Shown here piece by piece: positions 58,967-64,000 of a DNA stretch of 64,000 bases. Made by a program: the position numbers and the translations under genes. The stretch's first letter is position 1. Each line of letters opens with the position of its first letter. The notes below the pieces were generated by a model, which saw only the letters and a program-made list of their open reading frames with translations, was not told the origin of the DNA and made no database searches. The stretch comes from Luidia sarsii (Eukaryota; Echinodermata; Asteroidea; Paxillosida; Luidiidae): assembly GCA_949987565.1 (NCBI GenBank), contig OX465105.1:4670159-4734158 (forward strand), read 5' to 3'.

Positions 58967-59023
58967 ACCCTTGTGTTCCCGAGCACCATCAGCCTGCTGC
59001 TCAACCTGATGCTCATTCTATGA
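58967..59023 (+). CDS. Candidate terminal exon (diverged ninth copy)
   Basis: Acceptor CTTTCCTTTCTATCACAG ends at 58966. In the phase set by copy 8 it reads TLVFPSTISLLLNLMLIL then TGA at 59021-59023. The DNA still aligns with the IAGS exon (GTGTTCC, CAGC.GCCTG, AACCTG, GATGCT.CATTCTATGAAG, GACCGGGCAAGGCATCACAG), but indels have moved the frame, turning the middle of the old exon into a hydrophobic tail. A hydrophobic C-terminus following a short polar stretch could be a membrane anchor or GPI signal (inference). Confidence 0.45.
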   Translation, partial: TLVFPSTISLLLNLMLIL

Positions 59024-59350
59024 AGAGACCGGGCAAGGCATCACAGAAGAAGCAGACAGTCCCCCTTCCAGAAGCCAATTCACTTGAACCTTGTTTGAAA
59101 GTGTAATCATTATTAATACTTATAATTGTATAATTAAGTGGGCCTGACATTTCGATCCTAACAAGACCACGGGGCCGCTAGTGGACGCCAGAATCGCGCG
59201 CCGAACCGCACGATCACTGCTACGACGTCCGCAAACCGGTACACAGGAACTGGCAAACCGGACATAAACAGACGCTGCAGTGCGCATTCTTCAGTTGCCT
59301 GATGAAAGTTAGCAACTGAAACGTCGCCACATCGCCTTATATAATTTTAT
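59024..59350. other. 3' flank with hairpin sequence
   Basis: Likely 3' UTR and flank of the exon series. From 59141 it contains GTGGGCCTGACATTTCGATC, a version of the arm of the hairpin at 59351. At 59290-59320 there is a 9-bp stem TTCAGTTGC/GCAACTGAA whose loop holds CTGATGA, followed by GAAACGTC. Confidence 0.4.
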
Positions 59351-59447
59351 AATTTATAATTTAGTGGGCCTGACGTTTCGATCCTAACTGGACCTTTGTG
59401 AAAGGTCCTGCTAGGATCGAAACGTCAGGCCCACTAAATTATAAATT
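59351..59447. repeat. 97-bp inverted repeat (GGGCCTGACGTTTCGATCC arms)
   Basis: AATTTATAATTTAGTGGGCC plus TGACGTTTCGATCCTAAC on the left pairs with GGATCGAAACGTCAGGCCCA and CTAAATTATAAATT on the right. The interior GGACCTTTGTGAAAGGTCC pairs too, so it is a near-perfect hairpin. Partial copies of the arm lie at 59141 and 59549 (TTTAGTGGGCCTGATG). Confidence 0.88.
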
Positions 59448-59572
59448 TTGGTAATATTAGTCAGTAAACAGTTTGCAACAATTTTGTATATCACCTTACT
59501 GCAAACTGCTTACTGACAGAAATTACCCAAATGCAAATCTTAAAATTTAGTGGGCCTGATGTAATAATTATT

Positions 59573-59616
59573 AATAAATTATAATTAAGTGAATAAAAGA
59601 ATGATGAGGTAATAAA
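59573..59616 (+). promoter_or_regulatory. Candidate poly(A) signals
   Basis: AATAAA occurs at 59573, 59592 and 59611 in AT-rich DNA, about 550-590 bp past the candidate terminal stop, followed by GT-rich sequence (AAGTGTTCATTTTGTCTG). They are well placed to end the plus-strand transcript but are also expected often in AT-rich DNA. Confidence 0.35.
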
Positions 59617-59700
59617 GGTCTTGAGTACTAAGTGTTCATTTTGTCTGAAATATCCAATCAATTATAAAGTTATAATAGTTTGAACAGTTATAATAGTAGT

Positions 59701-61508
59701 CTACCCTCTACCCTCTACCCTCTACCCTCTACCCTCTACCCTCTACCCTCTACCCTCTACCCTCTACCCTCTACCCTCTACCCTCTACCCTCTACCCTCT
59801 ACCCTCTACCCTCTACCCTCTACCCTCTACCCTCTACCCTCTACCCTCTACCCTCTACCCTCTACCCTCTACCCTCTACCCTCTACCCTCTACCCTCTAC
59901 CCTCTACCCTCTACCCTCTACCCTCTACCCTCTACCCTCTACCCTCTACCCTCTACCCTCTACCCTCTACCCTCTACCCTCTACCCTCTACCCTCTACCC
60001 TCTACCCTCTACCCTCTACCCTCTACCCTCTACCCTCTACCCTCTACCCTCTACCCTCTACCCTCTACCCTCTACCCTCTACCCTCTACCCTCTACCCTC
60101 TACCCTCTACCCTCTACCCTCTACCCTCTACCCTCTACCCTCTACCCTCTACCCTCTACCCTCTACCCTCTACCCTCTACCCTCTACCCTCTACCCTCTA
60201 CCCTCTACCCTCTACCCTCTACCCTCTACCCTCTACCCTCTACCCTCTACCCTCTACCCTCTACCCTCTACCCTCTACCCTCTACCCTCTACCCTCTACC
60301 CTCTACCCTCTACCCTCTACCCTCTACCCTCTACCCTCTACCCTCTACCCTCTACCCTCTACCCTCTACCCTCTACCCTCTACCCTCTACCCTCTACCCT
60401 CTACCCTCTACCCTCTACCCTCTACCCTCTACCCTCTACCCTCTACCCTCTACCCTCTACCCTCTACCCTCTACCCTCTACCCTCTACCCTCTACCCTCT
60501 ACCCTCTACCCTCTACCCTCTACCCTCTACCCTCTACCCTCTACCCTCTACCCTCTACCCTCTACCCTCTACCCTCTACCCTCTACCCTCTACCCTCTAC
60601 CCTCTACCCTCTACCCTCTACCCTCTACCCTCTACCCTCTACCCTCTACCCTCTACCCTCTACCCTCTACCCTCTACCCTCTACCCTCTACCCTCTACCC
60701 TCTACCCTCTACCCTCTACCCTCTACCCTCTACCCTCTACCCTCTACCCTCTACCCTCTACCCTCTACCCTCTACCCTCTACCCTCTACCCTCTACCCTC
60801 TACCCTCTACCCTCTACCCTCTACCCTCTACCCTCTACCCTCTACCCTCTACCCTCTACCCTCTACCCTCTACCCTCTACCCTCTACCCTCTACCCTCTA
60901 CCCTCTACCCTCTACCCTCTACCCTCTACCCTCTACCCTCTACCCTCTACCCTCTACCCTCTACCCTCTACCCTCTACCCTCTACCCTCTACCCTCTACC
61001 CTCTACCCTCTACCCTCTACCCTCTACCCTCTACCCTCTACCCTCTACCCTCTACCCTCTACCCTCTACCCTCTACCCTCTACCCTCTACCCTCTACCCT
61101 CTACCCTCTACCCTCTACCCTCTACCCTCTACCCTCTACCCTCTACCCTCTACCCTCTACCCTCTACCCTCTACCCTCTACCCTCTACCCTCTACCCTCT
61201 ACCCTCTACCCTCTACCCTCTACCCTCTACCCTCTACCCTCTACCCTCTACCCTCTACCCTCTACCCTCTACCCTCTACCCTCTACCCTCTACCCTCTAC
61301 CCTCTACCCTCTACCCTCTACCCTCTACCCTCTACCCTCTACCCTCTACCCTCTACCCTCTACCCTCTACCCTCTACCCTCTACCCTCTACCCTCTACCC
61401 TCTACCCTCTACCCTCTACCCTCTACCCTCTACCCTCTACCCTCTACCCTCTACCCTCTACCCTCTACCCTCTACCCTCTACCCTCTACCCTCTACCCTC
61501 TACCCTCT
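59701..61508. repeat. Perfect CCCTCTA heptanucleotide array (about 258 copies)
   Basis: About 1,808 bp of the 7-mer CCCTCTA with no phase change that I can find: the pattern repeats in register every 420 bp across the whole block. The complementary strand is (TAGAGGG)n, with four GGG runs in every 28 nt, so it can form G-quadruplexes. It resembles but is not the TTAGGG animal telomere repeat. The 674-codon open frame (YPLPSTL repeated) exists only because seven is coprime to three and none of the three codon registers contains a stop; it is not a gene. Confidence 0.98.
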
Positions 61509-61900
61509 CTGTTATCGATTTTTCTCGTATTTTCGTTTCGTCGGGGGTCTTGGCGCTTTTTCTGTGGCTACCCATAATCCTTATCGGCTGAATTTTTTCT
61601 CAACCGGAAGGCAGGTCAAGGCCACTTCCTGTGGCCCCCGGAGGGGTCACGTGCAACTTTCCCCGCCCCCCTCCGCCGAGCGCTCAACTCGGGGGGACAA
61701 GTAGGTCACACCTACGGATACCGTCTCGCATTTGTTCGGCTGAGTCCGTCCAGCTAACTATGCCTTTTCTCAACTGAGCGCTCAGCTTCGATCAAGCACA
61801 GAAAGCCACAACAACTTCCCCAACCAGAAACTGACGGCAACTTTCCCGGCTTGACTTGCTGAGCGCTCAACAAGCTAGACCAGTAGGCTACCGCTGCTTC
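61509..61900. other. GC-richer flank with three TGAGCGCTCA palindromes
   Basis: GAGCGCTCAA or TGAGCGCTCA appears at about 61677, 61776 and 61859. A GTAGGTCACACCTAC near-palindrome follows the first. The first 150 bp is CpG-containing. No exon seen. Confidence 0.5.
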
Positions 61901-61901
61901 T

Positions 61902-62248
61902 GCCAACTCTACTGCAAATGACACTCTTATACATTAAATGCCTTTAAATACAAAGAAGTTAGGTTAAAAAATACTCTGCACGCACCGGGCCTCGAACCTG
62001 CAATCAGCAGACTGACTGCAGCGCGGCTATGTAGCTGCGCCACGGTTCGCTCTGCCTTTTACTCGGTGTATGACAGTGTTGTACCTTCGCTATAAATACA
62101 CAGAAAGTAAAACGTGGCAAATTACAAAGACAATGATGATTAATTTCGCATACAACTCAACAACACAAACACATCATAATACATGTAATAATAATGACTT
62201 TTCTTGTACAGCGCCAAAATCTAATTAAAAGCAGTTTTAGATCTCCTA
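61902..62248 (-). mobile_element. tRNA-derived SINE-like unit 1
   Basis: On the minus strand 61981-62050 reads as a tRNA-like head: GCGAACCGTGGCGCAGCTAC (A box TGGCGCAGCT), GCTGCAGTCAGTCTGC, and GCAGGTTCGAGGCCCGG (perfect B box GGTTCGAGGCC). The acceptor stem does not close and the T stem is only partly paired, so this is not a working tRNA gene. The body then runs to TGTATAAGAGTGTCATTTGC. The plus-strand right flank has CTTGTACAGCGCC. Confidence 0.6.
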
Positions 62249-62637
62249 CAACTCTACTGCAAATGACACTCTTATACATTGCCTTGAAATACACAGAATG
62301 AAAATAAAAAAGTACTCTGCCGCCACCGGGCCTCGAACCTTCGATCTGCAGACTGACTGCAGCACGCCTATGTGTCTGCGCCACGGTTCGCTCTGCCTTG
62401 TGCTCGGTGTATGACAGTGTTGTACCTTCGCTCTAAATTCACAGAAAGGAAGGGCACGAGTGAAAGGTAAGACATGTAAAACGTCGCAAATTACAAAGAA
62501 AATAATTATTACGTTCCCAAACTGGTTAACATCACAAACAAATCATAATAATAACAATAATAATTAATTGTCTTGTATACCGCCAAAATTCACGCTCAAG
62601 GCGGCACTTCACATTCAAAGCAGTTTTAGGCTCGCCT
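62249..62637 (-). mobile_element. tRNA-derived SINE-like unit 2
   Basis: The same structure as unit 1. On the minus strand 62321-62391 has a good anticodon-like stem-loop CTGCA-GTCAGTC-TGCAG (loop 7 nt, anticodon position CAG) and the B box GGTTCGAGGCC. The acceptor stem again fails to pair. It contains CTTGTATACCGCC near 62572 and an added GGCACGAGTGAAAGG segment. Confidence 0.6.
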
Positions 62638-62850
62638 ATGTGTCTGCACCACGGTTCGCTTTGCCTTGTACTCGGTGTATGACAGTCTTGTACCTTCAAT
62701 AAAAATACACATAAAGCAAAGGCACGAGTGAAAGGTTAGAAAAGTAAAACGTAGCAAATGACAAAGACAATAATGATTAATTTCACAGACAGAATAATAA
62801 CAATTATTACTTTACTTGTATAGCGCCAAAGTCCCACACAATCATCGGAG
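62638..62850 (-). mobile_element. tRNA-derived SINE-like unit 3, truncated
   Basis: It keeps only the outer part of the head (ATGTGTCTGCACCACGGTTCGC on plus) and the following TGTACTCGGTGTATGACAGT segment to CTTGTATAGCGCC. The B-box half is missing. Confidence 0.55.
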
Positions 62851-63254
62851 TTATTTTTGTCATTCAATTGACTTCGTTTCTGTTTGTATTCAGGGGTTGC
62901 CTAGACATTTATTAATTTGGAAACGCTGATAGATATTTCCAGAAGTTACGAACCTTCGGAACTAAAAGCGTTGTCGTACCAGCATGGATGCGAGAATGCC
63001 TTGCGGGGGTTCCTCAGGACCTCGGGAAGAACGAGGACTCAGAAATCAATTGTGACTTTTGGGTTGAAAAAACACAATCGCCAAGCGGCCTTGAATGGTT
63101 TTCATCTGTCTAAAGAAACATTTAACAGAAAAAGATTTAACTCATGATACACAAATGCTGCAAATACAAGAGGGCCCGACGTTTGGCTCCCAGTAAAGGG
63201 GACCCCTCGCATTGTTCTTGAATTTGTGTTAACGTTAATGCCAATATAGGAAGG
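62851..63254. other. Unassigned sequence
   Basis: A plus-strand open frame at 62917-63147 starts at TTG. It could include an exon after TATTTCCAG (about 62941), reading KLRTFGTKSVVVPAWM in one frame or RSYEPSELKALSYQHG in another. I find no donor or domain that decides, so nothing is called. Confidence 0.25.
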
Positions 63255-63367
63255 TTTGCGGTGACACCGTGTATAAGGTCTCTTAAGGGAAGAGGTGTGG
63301 TTCTGAAAAAAAGAACCCGAGTGGTAAACTCGACGTTTCGACCAGTATGCTCTGGCCGTCATCAGGA
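63255..63367. mobile_element. Fragment related to the 10301-10504 foldback element
   Basis: TTTGCGGTGACACCGTGTA and the following TCTTAAGGGAAGAGGTGTGG plus TTCTGAAAA resemble the 10301 terminus. Then comes ACTCGACGTTTCGACCAGTA and GGCCGTCATCAGG. The right inverted arm is not found. On the minus strand the end reads CTGATGA-C-GGCC...GGUC-GAAACGUC, like a hammerhead ribozyme core. Confidence 0.5.
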
Positions 63368-63406
63368 GAATATCTTGGACTCGGTGGTGGTACTCCTTGT
63401 GCCGGT

Positions 63407-63504
63407 GGTCGCTGAGGCGGGAAGGCGGGAAAGATAATCCTCTGGGGAGGATTATCCTAAGGGGGCTTAGGTCACTGAGGTGGGAAGGCGGGAAAGATAA
63501 TCCT
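63407..63504. repeat. Two copies of a ~35-bp GC-rich unit, 63-bp spacing
   Basis: GGTCGCTGAGGCGGGAAGGC then GGGAAAGATAATCCT (63407-63441) recurs with two changes at 63470-63504. Related GGGGAGGATTATCC text lies between. The following DNA to about 63660 is G-rich and includes a run of ten G near 63621. Confidence 0.8.
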
Positions 63505-63659
63505 AAGGGGAGGATAGTCATAGGGGAGGCTAGTGGGGGAAACCTATGGGTGCTCACTGGGGTGTGTCAGAAGGTGGTGGGGAGGCCGTGGATATAGGTG
63601 ATCCATACGTCGGCTGGGGAAGGGGGGGGGGCTTAGACTGGTTTGGCCATGGTTTGGGT

Positions 63660-64000
63660 GACCTAAGATATAGAGGATCCAATGGTCGGGATGAGGGGGA
63701 GGCAAATGTCGCACAAAATGAAGCATTTCGTGTTCAGGAAATGATTTCGTGCCCACAAAACAAAAGCACGCTTGTTTATTTTGTTTTCAGCAAATGTCTT
63801 TTTAGGGGCTTCGTACAATGCCGCGCATGCTGTGCACAATACGTTCATAGGACGCGATGCGGGACCGCTGTCGGCTGTGGCGATAAAACAAATCGACATT
63901 ATTACAACAAGAAAAACATACTTCGGCCATTAACACCCCCCAAGCGTATGGTTTGTACGCTCGTTAAAATGTTGATAAAGGTGAACGGCCCCTTACTTTA
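63660..64000. other. Unassigned window end
   Basis: A minus-strand open frame from an ATG at about 63899 reads MSICFIATADSGPASRP onward for 78 codons. It has no recognised motif, and upstream context runs off the window, so it is not called as a gene. Confidence 0.25.

Noticed and set aside
59680..61704. A 674-codon open frame, the longest in the window
   Set aside because: It is the translation of the CCCTCTA heptamer (YPLPSTL repeated) with short unrelated ends, no start of its own and no splice sites. Array arithmetic explains it.
61981..62391. Functional tRNA genes (a Leu-CAG-like anticodon in unit 2)
   Set aside because: Acceptor stems do not pair, the T stem is only partly paired and position 37 is T. 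Best read as tRNA-derived repeats.
63663..63899. Minus-strand ATG frame of 78 codons at the window end
   Set aside because: No recognised motif and no clear splice or promoter context. The window ends too soon upstream to judge.

Overview
This is eukaryotic, metazoan-like genomic DNA made almost entirely of repeats. It has no operons, no dense coding, and no prokaryotic, rRNA or CRISPR features. Intron/exon-type splice signals, CpG decay, tRNA-derived short elements, hairpin transposons and GTAC/CATG palindromic simple repeats suggest a marine invertebrate. A deuterostome such as an echinoderm or amphioxus is my guess, at low confidence and from sequence style only.

Layout. 1-1.3 kb: a probable minus-strand internal exon that encodes a 13-residue acidic repeat (39-bp minisatellite). 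1.9-11.9 kb: intergenic or intronic DNA with GTAC/CATG palindrome tracts, a 346-bp tandem duplication, GCAA and polypurine simple repeats, and small inverted-repeat elements. 11.93-12.02 kb: a short ORF that looks like a signal-peptide first exon with a donor site. 12.05-21.5 kb: a dense cluster of nested foldback (long inverted repeat) elements, here called family A (ends TAGTCCGAGTAACTTGGACCC), its shorter variant A', and family B (ends TAGTCCCAC...). At least one insertion carries a clean 9-bp target duplication.

21.6-58.1 kb: about 680 copies of a 47-bp minisatellite, broken at six points by near-identical interludes of about 0.66-0.84 kb. Each interlude holds a relic of a family A arm, an intron-like stretch with a good splice acceptor, and an exon-like sequence beginning IAGSQNSVFLNAS. 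A copy also precedes the array, and two diverged copies follow it (58.40 and 58.97 kb). Together they look like the 3' end of a plus-strand gene whose last exon was multiplied with its minisatellite intron. 59.7-61.5 kb: an unbroken array of about 258 copies of the 7-mer CCCTCTA (TAGAGGG on the other strand). 61.9-62.85 kb: three tandem copies of a tRNA-derived SINE-like unit. 62.9-64 kb: an inverted-repeat or Penelope-like fragment and low-complexity DNA.

How the parts relate. The best gene hypothesis is one plus-strand transcription unit: a signal-peptide exon near 12 kb, a transposon-filled intron, then alternative or successive copies of the NAS-containing exon, ending near 59.0 kb with poly(A) signals near 59.6 kb. 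This joins pieces by inference only. No transcript or homology evidence is available, and I recognise no protein family.
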